A DNA stretch of 64,000 nucleotides from Astropecten irregularis (lineage: Eukaryota > Echinodermata > Asteroidea > Paxillosida > Astropectinidae), in contig OZ020248.1 in the NCBI GenBank assembly GCA_963971285.1, positions 5,332,001 to 5,396,000 on the forward strand, read 5' to 3'. Under the pieces are notes generated by a model. The model was not told where the DNA came from and did not search any database. It saw nothing but the letters and a program-made list of their open reading frames with translations. A program made the position numbers and the translations under genes. Of this stretch, positions 41,210 to 52,952 are shown piece by piece (position 1 is the first letter of the stretch; every line of letters starts with the position of its first letter).

Positions 41210-43029
41210 AACTAGACATTGTGATTGTGGTAACAACCACTAGGTGTTCGGGGTCTCATTTCGTAGTGGAACTGTTATATGAACGTATGTTGGAATGTGA
41301 TCAATCATCCCTCATAATTATGATGGCATATTGAAACACATGTACACATAAACTGCGTGACTGAACAAATACTTTGATCATGTTGATTGCTTATTTGTAC
41401 TGTACATAGACTGACTGATTATAGGAAATGGCGTGACCTTTAAATATATATAATACTGTCTGGACAATAATTTTAAATATGATGTAAATATGTTGCAGTT
41501 TTATTTTGTTTGATTAAGACATATGGTTTTAAAGTGGCCATATCTCAACGTAAAAAAAACATTAATTTTAGCCCATAGATTTAGTTGCAGTGTTTATGGA
41601 ACACATTGTCATTTGACAAAATGATGTTCAATACTCCGCAACCTACATGTACGTCGATAGCATTTCGATTAAGATTTGGTGCTGGTATTTAATGATATAT
41701 AACAATATTTACGTGCAAATATATATGGCAAGATGTAAACAACTAAACAAAGTTTTGAGTCACGCAATTGGACATTACATGTACACGTACATGTATGTTC
41801 TACACAGTGAATTATGTACGTATATATATATATATAGTGTATGGGAAATAGAGTCAATCGATCATCATATTTTTTGTAAAAGACCATATTTTCACATAAC
41901 ACATGTACAGGTATGTGTACAAAGTTAACAGGCTAATGTGAGAAATATTTAAAAATTCATATAAAATCAAGAGATGGCGTAAATGTTCACTTCACATCTA
42001 CGCTGTAGGAATTTTGTCCAGGCCTTTGTATCATGGTTAAAATTGACTGTTTTAAAGTGTATGAGGTGTATTAAACTCCTGTGTTGAGGCTATCAAGTGT
42101 TTCCACTGAGACAATATAATGAAGCACATTCCAATCACCTTGCAGTGACTGCCATCTGGTACTAATCAGAGTCTCTTGTAATCGCATCAGCACTGAAACA
42201 AGCAATTAGTTAATGATAGCTTTAAGTGGTTAGTTGATTGAATGACCTGATAAAAAACCTGCCTATATACCATGGAGGTATACATGGCATCACCTTTAAA
42301 TATATATAACATTGTCTGGACAATAACTTCCGGTTAATTCATCACAAGTAACTGAACATTTACAGACGTCATTGAATGCATGCAATGCAAATATTTTGCA
42401 GTTTTCACTGATGTACGTCATGTAAATACTGAGTAAACAGTATTTGAATAATTACGTCATTTTCCCTTTAAAAGCGCATAACTTCCGGTTGAATGACGTC
42501 ACAAATTTCAAACTTCACACACATGTCAAGGTGCATTTGTGCTTCACACCCACGAAATTTGGCAGAAATCCATTGTTTACTTTCGGATTACGTAATCACT
42601 GTATATCTTTAACCGAACCGTAGAGGGCGCTATATAGCTCGCATGACGTCATCGTTTATATTTTCTGAAAGCCCAAGACCAAATCCTTCCGTTTTAGAGT
42701 TATTTTAAGTCAAACTTCAACTTCCGGTAACACCGGAAGTAGAGGTCATTTGTACACAACAATGAATATTTTAATTGTTAAAATTTACGTGTTGAGTAAC
42801 ATATGTCAATCTCAAAATCATAGGTCATGTGGTTCTCAAGTTATAAAGCACCAAAGTTTTTCCTAAAAACGCGTGTAATTTGATACCCGATGACGTCATC
42901 ATGACGTCAATCTTCTAAATACAACTTGACATCATGACCAAAGTTCCCACCAAGTTTCATGTCATTATCTTGTACCTGTGATCAAGAAGTCCTGCTGACA
43001 AGTTTGGGAAGAAAAAAATAAAAAGTAAA
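41210..43029 (+). repeat. Array unit 2 (long, cassette X)
   Basis: Contains a ~860-bp cassette (about 41435-42290) bounded by direct copies of CCTTTAAATATATATAA with ATTGTCTGGACAATAA. Four TGACGTCA octamers (near 42494, 42644, 42890, 42902) and the ETS-like inverted pair at about 42720. Confidence 0.75.
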
Positions 43030-44828
43030 AACTAGACATTGTGGTTGTGGGAACAACCACTAGGTGTTCGGGGTCTCATTTCGTAGTTGAACTGTTATGT
43101 GAAGATGTTGGAACATAATTATGTGATCAATTAATGGCATATTGAAAGACACTTACACTGCGTGACTGAAATACTGATCATGCTGATTGCTTTATTCGTA
43201 CACTTAACAGGCAGCTGAACAGTATAGAAAATGGCTTCACCTTTAAAAAAAATTATATTCAATGCATATTATGCATCACAAACAACAAAAATCTAGTGGC
43301 CCTTGTGTCTTTTATTTCTACCTCCATGCTCTGATCCATGAACCAAAATTTAATTTTGTTCATCATTATTAGGACTTTCCTCAAACAATTTGATTTATGA
43401 GGTCTGAAAGAAATAAATCTCTACAGTTATCATTGTACATCAGTCATCAGATGTATCCTGAGTTCCTTTATCATTTGAGTGTGTCTGTTTAAAACTTTAG
43501 CTCATAAAATGATATGCTCCCCCTTTGATTTTGTCTCCGTCATTTTCAAACATTGATAGTATTACCCAGTTTTTCGATATTAATACCACTTGACCAGTTC
43601 ATCAAACGTGTCAGCATAAGCTTTGACAAGAGCACTACTCCCAAAAGGATATTTCATGGAGTTGAAAAACACTATCCAATAATGAAAATCAATGTCAATC
43701 TTTCAACCCGATTCTCACGGTGGATGGGATAAAGTTAACTTTATAACAGCAGTCGTCTGTACATGCAACATCATCATTCAATTCTCAACGTGTTTTGCAT
43801 CACAAGAGGGCGCTGTTGTAAGGACTCTATTCCAACAACAGAGAAACGATCATCGAGCTTGAACGTTAGGTGTTTATGCAGTTGATATATCACACATTGT
43901 ATAATTATCGCCATCACAGACAACCAAATTTAAGTTTTAAAAAGTTTAAATCATGAAATGGAACGTACATTGTCCGGAATTACATACATTGAATCAATTT
44001 ATTCCAATATTTGAAAAAAATGTTCAATCACAATGGTGTACATCACCTTTAAAATATGCAATATTGTCATGACGATAACTTCCGGTTAGTTCATCACAGA
44101 CAACTCAAAGTTTGCAGACATCATTCTATGCGGACAATGTAAATAGTTTGCAATTTTCATCGATGCACGTCACATGATTACTGAGTAAACAGTATTTGAA
44201 TAATGACGTAAGTTCTCCTTTAAAAGAGCATAACTTCCGGTTGAATGACGTCACTACTTTCAAATTTCACAAACATGTCAAAGTGCATTTGTGCTTCACA
44301 CCCACTAAATTTGGCAGAAATCCATTGTTTACTTTCGGATTACGTAATCACTGAATATCTTTAACCAACCGTAGAGGGCGCTATATAGCTCGCATGACGT
44401 CATCGTTTATATTTTCTGAAAGCCCAAGACCTTCTCTATCTTTTACCCCGCGGGGTTTTATGTGCCCAAATCCTTCCGTTTTCGAGTTATTTTGAGTCAA
44501 ACTTCAACTTCCGGTAACACCGGAAGTGAAGGTCATTTGTACACAACATTGAATATATTAATTGTTGACATTCACGTGTTAAGTAACATATGTCAATCTC
44601 AAAATCATAGGTCATGTGGTTCTCAAGTTATTAAGTACCAAAGTTTTTCCTAAAAACGCGTGTAATTTGATACCCGATGACGTCATCATGACGTCAATCT
44701 TCTAAATACAACTTGACATCATGACCAAAGTTCCCACCAAGTTTCATGTCATTATCTTGTTCCTGTGACCAAGAAGTCCTGCTGACAAGTTTGGGAAGAA
44801 AAAAAAAAAAAAAAGTAAAAAAAAAAAA
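43030..44828 (+). repeat. Array unit 3 (long, cassette Y)
   Basis: Same outer modules as the other units, but the segment between TCACCTTTAAA at about 43236 and TCACCTTTAAAA at about 44044 is unrelated to cassette X. Four TGACGTCA octamers (near 44246, 44396, 44679, 44691). Confidence 0.72.
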
Positions 44829-46651
44829 ACTAGACATTGTGATTGTAGTAACAACCACTAGGTGTTCGGGGTCTCATTTCGTAGTGGAACTGTTATATGA
44901 ACGTATGTTGGAATATATGAGATCAGTCATCCCTCATATGATGGCATACTGAAACACATACATACACATAAACTGCGTGACTGTACAAAATACTTTGATC
45001 ATGTTGATTGCTTATTTGTACATTGACTGACTGATTATGGAAATGGCGTCACCTTTAAATATATATAATATTGTCTGGACAATAATATGATGTGTTGCAG
45101 TTTTATTTTGTTTGGTTAAGACATATGGTTTAAAAGTGACTATATCTCAACGTAAAAAAAACCCTTAATTTTAGCCCTTAGATTAAGTTGCAGTGTATAT
45201 GGAACACATAGTCATTTGACAAAATGATGTTCAATACTCCGCAACCTACATCGATAGCATTTCGATTAAGATTTGGTGCTGGTATTTAATGATATATAAT
45301 AAGATTTACGTGCAAATATCTATGGCAAAATGTAAACAACTAAACAAAGTTTTGAGTCACGCAATTGGACATTACATGTTCATGTACATGTATATGTACA
45401 TGTATGTTCTACACAGTGAATTATGTACGTATATATAGTGTATGGGAAATAAAGTCAATCGATCATCATATTCTTTTTGTAAAAGACCATATTTTCACGT
45501 AACACATGTACACGAATGTGTACAAAGTTAACAGGCTAATGTGAGAAATATTTAAAAATTCACATACAATCAAGAGATGCCGTAAATGTTCACTTCACAT
45601 CTACGATGTGGGAACTTTGTCTGGGCCTTTGTATATTTAAAATTGACTGCTTAAAAGTGTATGAGGTGTATCAAACTCCTGTGTTGAGGCTATCATGTGT
45701 TTCCACTGAGACAATGTAATGTCAATACATTACATTGCCATCTGGTACTAATCAGAGTCTCTTGTAATCAAATCAGCACTGAAGCAAGCAATTAGTTAAT
45801 GATGCCTTAAGTGGTTGAGTAAACAAATTGATTGAAAGATCTGATAAGAAGTTATATACCATGGAGGTACATATACATGGCATCACCTTTAAATATATAT
45901 AACATTGTCTGGACAATAACTTCCAATTAATTCATCACAAGTAACTGAACATTTACATACGTCATTGAATGCATGCAATGTAAATACTTTGCACTTTTCA
46001 CTGATGTATGTCATGTAATAACTGAGTAAACAGTATTTGAATAATTAAGTCATTTTTCCTTTAAAAGAGCATAACTTCCGGTTGAATGACGTCACAAATT
46101 TTAAACTTCACATACATGTCAAGGTGTATTTGTGCTTCACACTCACGAAATTTAGCAGAAATCCATTGTTTACTTTTGGATTACGTAATCACTGTATATC
46201 TTTAACCAACCGTAGAGGGCGCTATATAGCTCGCATGACGTCATGGTTTATATTTTCTGAAAGCCCAAGACCTTCTCTATCTTTTAGCCAAATATGTTTT
46301 ATGTGCCCAAATCCTTCCGTTTTAGAGTTATTTTGAGTCAAACTTCAACTTCCGGTAACACCGGAAGTGGAGGTCATTTGTACACAACATTGAATATATT
46401 AATTGTAGACATTCACGTGTTGAGTAACATATGTCAATCTCAAAATCATAGGTCATGTGGTTCTCAAGTTATAAAGTACCAAAGTTTTTCCTAAAAACGC
46501 GTGTAATTTGATACCCGATGACGTCACCATGACGTCAATCTTCTAAATACAACTTGACATCATGACCGAAGTTCCCACCAAGTTTCATGTCATTATCTTG
46601 TTCCTGTGACCAAGAAGTCCTGCTGACAAGTTTGGGAAGAAAAAAATAAAA

Positions 46652-46689
<38 letters not shown>

Positions 46690-46797
46690 GAACAATAACA
46701 ATAGGTGTTCGGCATTTACCCGAACACCTAAAAAAAAAAAAACTCGAACAATAACAATAGGTGTTCGGCTTGAACCCGAACACCTAAAAAAAAAAAA
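44829..46797 (+). repeat. Array unit 4 (long, cassette X, minisatellite end)
   Basis: Cassette X from about 45053 to 45886. The 3' end carries a long A run and two copies of the AGGTGTTCGG...CCGAACACCT hairpin unit (46686-46797). Confidence 0.75.
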
Positions 46798-48749
46798 ACT
46801 AGACATTGTGGTTGTGGGAACAACCACTAGGTGTTCGGGGTCTCATTTCGTACTGGAACTGTTGTTATGAGAATGTTTGATGGAACGCATGTATGGCATA
46901 TTGAAATACACTTAAATTGTGTGACTGAGCAAATACTGATCATGCTGATTGCACAGTGTATTCGTACAAGTACACTGACTGATAGCGTATAGAAAATCGT
47001 GTCACCTTTAAAAAATGTAAAATTGTCAGGGCGATAACTTCCGTTTGGTTAATCACAAACAACTGAAAATTTGCAGAAATTATCGAATGCGTACGATGTA
47101 AACAATTTGCAATTTGCACCGATGTACGTCATGTAGTTACCGAATAAACAGTATTTGAATAACTACATCATGTTTCCTTTAAAAATGCATAACTTCCGGT
47201 TGAATGACGTCACAGATTTCAAACTTCACACGTATGTCGAAGTGCATCAATGCTTCACACTCACCAAATTTGGCGGAAATCCGTTGTTTACTTTTGGATT
47301 ACGTAATCACTGTATATCTTTAATCCACCATAGAGGGCGCTATACAGCCCGTATGACGTCATCGTTTATATTTTCTGAAAGCTTAAGACCTACTCTATCT
47401 TTTACCCCGCGAGGTTTTATGTGCCCAAATCCTTCCGTTTTCGAGTTATTTTGAGTCAAACGTCAACTTCCGGTAACACCGGAAGTGGAGGTCATTTGTA
47501 CACAATATTGAATATATTAATTGTTGAGATTCATGTGGTGAGTAACATTTGTCAATATCAAAATCGTAGGTCATTTGGTTCTCAAGTTATAAAGCACCAA
47601 AGTTTTTCCTAAAAACGCGTGTAATTTGATACCCGATGACGTCATCATGACGTCAATCTTCTAAATACAACTTGGGATCATGACCGAAGTTCCCACCAAG
47701 TTACAAGTCAATATCTTGTAACTGTGATATAGAAGTCCTGCTGACAAGTTTGGGTGGAAGGAGAAAAAAAAAAAAAAAACTAGACATTGTGGTTGTGGGA
47801 ACAACCACTAGGTGTTCGGGGTCTCATTTCGAACTGGAACTGTTCTGAGAATGTCTGTTGGAACGCAGGTGTGGCATTTTGAAACACTTAAACTGTGTGA
47901 CTGAGCAAATACTGATCATGCTGAGTGCAGTGTATTCGTATTATGTACACTGACTGATAGCGTATAGAAAATGGTGTCACCTTTAAATAATGTAAAATTG
48001 CCCGGACGATAACTTCCGGTTAGTTAATCACAAACAACTGAAAATTTGCAAAAATCATCGAATGCGTACGATGTAAACAATTTGCAATTTGCACTAATGT
48101 ACGTCATGTAATTACCGAATAAACTGTATTTGAATAATTACATCATGTTTCCTTTAAAAACACATAACTTCCGGTTGAATGACGTCACACATTTCAAACT
48201 TCACACACATGTCAAAATGCATTAATGCTTCAGACTCACCAAATTTGGCGGAAATCCGTTGTTTACTTTTGGATTACGTAATCACTGTATATCTTTAATC
48301 CACCGTAGAGGGCGCTATACAGCCCGTATGACGTCATTGTTTATATTTTCTGAAAGTTTAAGACCTACTCTATCTTTTTGCTAAGCAATTGTATGTGCCC
48401 AAAACCTTTCCGATTTTGAGTTATTTTGAGTCAAAGTTCAACTTCCGGTAACACCGGAAGTGAAGGTCATTTGTACACAACATTAAATATGTTAATTGTT
48501 CAGATTCACGTGGTGAGTAACATATGTCAATATCAAAATCGTAGGTCATGTGGTTCTCAAGTTATAAAGCACCAAAGTTTTTCCTAAAAACGCGTGTAAT
48601 TTGATACCTTATGACGTCATCATGACGTCAATCTTCTAAATACAACTTGACATCATGACCAAAGTTCCCACCAAGTTTCATGTCAATATCTTGTACCTGT
48701 GACCAAGAAGTCCTGCTGACAAGTTTGGGAAGAAAAAAAAAAAAGAAAA
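46798..48749 (+). repeat. Array units 5 and 6 (compact, no cassette)
   Basis: Two ~0.98-kb units starting at 46798 and 47779, more alike to each other than to the rest (AATGCGTACGATGTAAAC, GTAAAATTG in both). Only one CACCTTTAAA block each, so they look like the form before cassette gain or after loss. Confidence 0.75.
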
Positions 48750-50579
48750 ACTAGACATTGTGATTGTAGTAACAACCACTAGGTGTTCGGGGTCTCATTT
48801 CGTAGTGGAACTGTTATATGAACGTATGTTGGAATATAATGAGATCAATCATCCCTCATATGATGGCATATTGAAACACATGTACACATAAACTGCGTGA
48901 CTGTACAAATACTTTGATCATGTTGATTGCTTATTTGTACATTGACTGACTGATTATGCAAATGGCGTCACCTTTAAATATATATAATATTGTCTGGACA
49001 AAAATATGATGTGTTGCAGTTTTATTTTGTTTGATTAAGACATATGGTTTAAAAGTGACCATATCTCAACGTAAAAAAAATCCTTACTACCCTTAGATTT
49101 AGTTGCAGTGTTTATGGAACACATAGTCATTTGACAAAATGATGTTCAATACTCCGCAACCTACATCGATAGCATTTCGATTAAGATTTGGTGCTGGTAT
49201 TTAATGATATATAATAAGATTTACGTGCAAAATCTATGGCAAGATGTAAACAACTAAAAAAAGTTTTGAGTCACGTAATTTGACATTACATGTACATATA
49301 CATGTACATGTACATGTATGTTCTATACAGTGAATTATGTACGTATATATAGTGTATGGTAAATAGAGTCAATCGATCATCATATTTTTTTGTAAAATAC
49401 CATATTTTCACGTAACACATGTACACGTATGTGTACAAAGTTAACAGGCTAATGTGAGAAATATAAAAAAATTCATATAAAATCAAGAGATGCCGTAAAT
49501 GTTCACTTCACATCTACGATGTGGGAACTTTGTCTGGGCCTTTGTATGGTTAAAATTGACTGTTTAAAAGTGTATGAGGTGTATCAAACTCCTGTGTGGA
49601 GGCTATCATATGTTTCCACTGAGACAACATAAATGAAGCACATTCCAATCACCTTGCAGTGACTGCCATCTGGTACTAATCAGAGTCTCTTGTAATCACA
49701 TCAACACTGAAGCAGGCAATTAGTTAATGATACCTTAAATGGTTGAGTAAACAAATTGATTTAAAGATCTGATAAGAAGTTATATACCATGGAGGTATAT
49801 ATACATGGCATCACCTTTGAATATATATAACATTGTCTGGACAATAACTTCCAATTAATTCATCACAAGTAACTGAACATTTACATACGTCATTGAATGC
49901 ATGCAATGTAAATACTTTGCAGTTTTCACTGATGTACGTCATGTAATTACTGAGTAAACAGTATTTGAATAATTAAGTCATTTTCCCTTCAAAAGCGTAT
50001 AACTTCCGGTTGAATGACGTCACAACTTTTAAACTTCACATACATGTCAAGGTGCATTTGTGCTTCACACTCACAAAATTTGGCAGAAATCCATTGTTTA
50101 CTTTTGGATTACGTAATCACTGTATATCTTTAACCAACCGTAGAGGGCGCTATATAGCTCGCATGACGTCATGGTTTATATTTTCTGAAAGCCCAAGACC
50201 TTCTCTATCTTTTAGTCAAGTATATTTTATGTGCCCAAATCCTTCCGTTTTAGAGTTATTTTGAGTCAAACTTCAACTTCCGGTAACACCGGAAGTGGAG
50301 GTCATTTGTACACAACATTGAATATATTAATTGTAGACATTCACGTGTTGAGTAACATATGTCAATCTCAAAATCATAGGTCATGTGGTTCTCAAGTTAT
50401 AAAGTACCAAAGTTTTTCCTAAAAACGTGTGTAATTTGATACCCGATGACGTCACCATGACGTCAATCTTCTAAATACAACTTGACATCATGACCAAAGT
50501 TCCCACCAAGTTTCATGTCATTATCTTGTTCCTGTGACCAAGAAGTCCTGCTGACAAGTTTGGGAAGAAAAAAATAAAA

Positions 50580-50613
<34 letters not shown>
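48750..50613 (+). repeat. Array unit 7 (long, cassette X)
   Basis: Very close to unit 4 throughout, including cassette X (about 48966-49811) and the A-run end, which suggests a recent block duplication covering unit 4. Confidence 0.75.
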
Positions 50614-50617
<4 letters not shown>

Positions 50618-50903
50618 GAACAATAACAATAGGTGTTCGGCATGAACCCGAACACCTAAAAAGAAAAGAAAAAAAACTCGAACAATAACAATAGGTGTTC
50701 GGCTTGAACCCGAACACCTAAAAACTCGAACAATAACAATAGGTGTTCGGCTTGAACCCGAACACCTAACAATATGTTCGGCTTGAACCCGAACACCTAA
50801 AAACTCGAACAATAACAATAGGTGTTCAGCTTGAACCCGAACACCTACACACAAAAAAACTCGAACAATAACAATAGGTGTTCGGCTTGAACCCGAACAC
50901 CTT
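50614..50903 (+). repeat. Hairpin minisatellite at array end
   Basis: Six ~48-bp units of ACTCGAACAATAACAATAGG then TGTTCGGCTTGAACCCGAAC and ACCT; the fourth is truncated. Each can fold with a 10-bp stem (AGGTGTTCGG/CCGAACACCT). Two more units lie at 46686-46797. Confidence 0.85.
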
Positions 50904-52186
50904 AAAAGCGCTACTCCTAGATCAGAACAAACATAAGTTAATAAATCAGACAGGTTTCACTTACTCATATTTTGTTAAATGAACACGCCGGCTTCCATGT
51001 TCTAAAAATGAACAACACAATATTTCTAGGACATTTAATGCAGATTTTCGTGAAAAGAATTATATTGCGTTAATAAGGTTAATTAACAGAAAAACTAAAT
51101 GAGGTCAAATGTCAGCGTATACGCATTTCCAGCATCAGCAAGTGTTAGAAGGATGTGGCACACCAATGGTTTCAGACTGGTAATCGTAGCTGTGACTAAA
51201 TGTTGCTTATGGGAATTCCAGGAACGCGATACACGGTTCATTTTAGCCGTACACCGTGGAAACAATCATCGGCAAACATAAACAATTACCGAGTTAGGTG
51301 AATCTGTTGAAAATATAAGACTTTTCAAAAATATTCACAAAATGTTTTTGAGTTTATGAAATGTTTGCCAGTTGACGGTCACAAATTTGACTCAGAAAAC
51401 CCACGTGACTTACGGTTTTTCGTTTTTATCATGAAAACGGCTAAATTATACCGTTTATTTGTGTGGAATGTTCTATTCTACTTTTTGAAGACCTTTCCAG
51501 GCATGTTAAAGGCAATAATTATGTACTTTTGAACTGTTTATGTATGCAGTTTTCCCCTTTATAATAAGGGGATAAGTAAAGGGGATAAGTAAAGGGGATA
51601 AATTAAAGTAATAATTATTTATTCTCCGCTCCCCGTGTTATCGTAAAGAATCAAAGCAAAGCTTGTTTTCTTGTTGTCTTGAAAAGTCCTCGACAAGCAA
51701 TTATCATGGAGTTTAAAACACAATTGATACAGCCTGGCCGTCCCTTTTAATAAAAATGTTCATATGTCTACCAAGATGTCAACACATATCTTACTTTTTT
51801 ATTTACTGTAATAAAGTAAGGGACATTCGGTCCTCGATTTTCTGTGCGACATGTTCATACAGACAGTGCATATATAGAATAAAACATGTGACACAAACAA
51901 GATAATTAATTTAAAAAAAAAATATGCAAACGTTCTGCTTAATTTGAGTTGGAGAAAATTGTCGTTTTTATTTTTAATGGAAAATGGCTGGTGTTTTCTA
52001 TTCGTGCAGGTGATATTGCTGACTATCGATTTCATTAATATTATACCATGCATGCACGTGCACACATACCTCCACTCACCACACGTTTGCATGGCCACGT
52101 TGCAATGTTTGTCTGAGGTTCGGTGCTATTTTTTTAGCGCAAGTGCGCAGTGCTATTGAGAGGCCTTATAGATTCCTCCATATGCC
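50904..52186. other. AT-rich upstream region of the secreted-peptide gene
   Basis: No gene recognised. A short tandem GGGGATAAGTAAA repeat is at about 51567-51600. No transposon ends were identified, which contrasts with the dense repeats on both sides and leaves room for regulatory DNA. Confidence 0.4.
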
Positions 52187-52194
52187 TATATAAG
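52187..52194 (+). promoter_or_regulatory. TATA box of the secreted-peptide gene
   Basis: TATATAAG sits 89 bp upstream of the ATG at 52276. An initiator-like TTCAGCTC at about 52218 is at the expected spacing of about 30 bp, giving a 5' leader of roughly 55-60 nt. Confidence 0.6.
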
Positions 52195-52275
52195 GGAATG
52201 CCGGCCAATATAGCGCCAGTTCAGCTCAGATCTCCGTGTTATCAAGTTATCTCTGCATCAAGAGTCAGTGCAAAC

Positions 52276-52578
52276 ATGAAGTTGTTTCAAATTATCAAAT
52301 TGTTGGTGTTCTGCACCATTGCTGTACCAACCATTCCTGGACAAGATGCCGGGTACTGCGGGGAAAAGGAGGGAGTACCAGTGAAGGCGTGCCCGTGTGA
52401 TTGCAAGAAGGCTCCCAAAGGTAAGTTTTGTGAGTTTGACCTTATAAACCAAAGACCCGGCGCCACACAGGTCATGAGACCCACAGCTTTCTACCAGACT
52501 GAAAATCATTACAGGCCTTTCGGCTGTAAGACCAATATCATTCTGTGGACAGAGTGTAGCTGTGCTTGGCCAGTATAA
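52276..52578 (+). CDS. Small secreted cysteine-rich peptide, 100 residues, unknown family
   Basis: ATG at 52276 opens MKLFQIIKLLVFCTIAVPTI, a clear signal peptide (basic start, hydrophobic core, likely cleavage near Gly22-Gln23). The mature part has eight cysteines at 28, 39, 41, 43, 52, 84, 94 and 96, an even number suited to four disulfides, including a CPCDC cluster and a C-terminal ECSCAWPV. A TATA box lies about 90 bp upstream of the ATG and there is no upstream ATG in the predicted leader. A perfect donor-like AAAG|GTAAGT is inside the frame at 52420, but the nearest acceptor gives a 50-bp intron that shifts frame and loses the last cysteines, so I read it as one exon. It could be a peptide hormone, antimicrobial or venom-type peptide; I recognise no family. 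The stop is TAA at 52576-52578. Confidence 0.65.
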   Translation: MKLFQIIKLLVFCTIAVPTIPGQDAGYCGEKEGVPVKACPCDCKKAPKGKFCEFDLINQRPGATQVMRPTAFYQTENHYRPFGCKTNIILWTECSCAWPV

Positions 52579-52609
52579 TATTATCATACAAACAAACAAT
52601 ATGTTGAAA

Positions 52610-52850
52610 ATTGGTCATTCCCATTGGTTTGTACAACGAATATCTGTTTTTTTTCTACACTTTGAACTTTCCTATTGGTTAGTGCAGCGAATGTCTGACT
52701 TTGCTACACATTTGACAAATCAATTGTAAAACGATCGAGTGTCTGAATTTTCCACACTTTGGGCATTTCCATTGGTTTGAACAACGAGTGTCTGAATTTT
52801 CCAGGAAATATTCCATATTAGGTTTGAACAGCAAATATTTTTCCATTTTC
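52610..52850. repeat. Imperfect ~70-bp tandem repeat after the peptide gene
   Basis: Three to four degenerate copies of TTTCC(T/C)ATTGGTT, then GTGCAACGAATGTCTG-like text and TTCCACACTTTG. Confidence 0.55.
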
Positions 52851-52952
52851 ATGCTCGCTTTGTCCAAAATTGTTCAGGACAATGTAGTGATGCTCAGTAA
52901 TTACATAATCAATCAAGAAAAACATATTTGGCCCACTGTGTTTATGGTTATG

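Larger units (their letters stand above)
40508..50903 (+). repeat. Head-to-tail array of seven modular units
   Basis: Unit starts (CTAGACATTGTG): about 40508, 41210, 43030, 44829, 46798, 47779, 48750. Each begins with a hairpin (GTGGTTGTGGGAACAACCAC or variant) then TAGGTGTTCGGGGTCTCATT, and ends GTCCTGCTGACAAGTTTG then an A-rich run. Units 5 and 6 are ~0.98 kb; units 2, 3, 4 and 7 are 1.8-2.0 kb; unit 1 is ~0.7 kb. Shared internal text includes GTAGAGGGCGCTATATAGC, CTTCCGGTAACACCGGAAGT and repeated ATGACGTCA. No coding frame survives across units, so the recurring 60-100-residue open frames are repeats, not genes. Confidence 0.85.

Noticed and set aside
44462-50422. Recurring 63-66-codon frames with identical text in several array units
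   Set aside because: They repeat because the DNA repeats. They do not extend, lack motifs and differ by frame breaks in units 1, 2 and 6.
50614-50903. CRISPR-like array
   Set aside because: Repeats are contiguous hairpin units with no unique spacers, in a eukaryotic genome and next to related satellite units.
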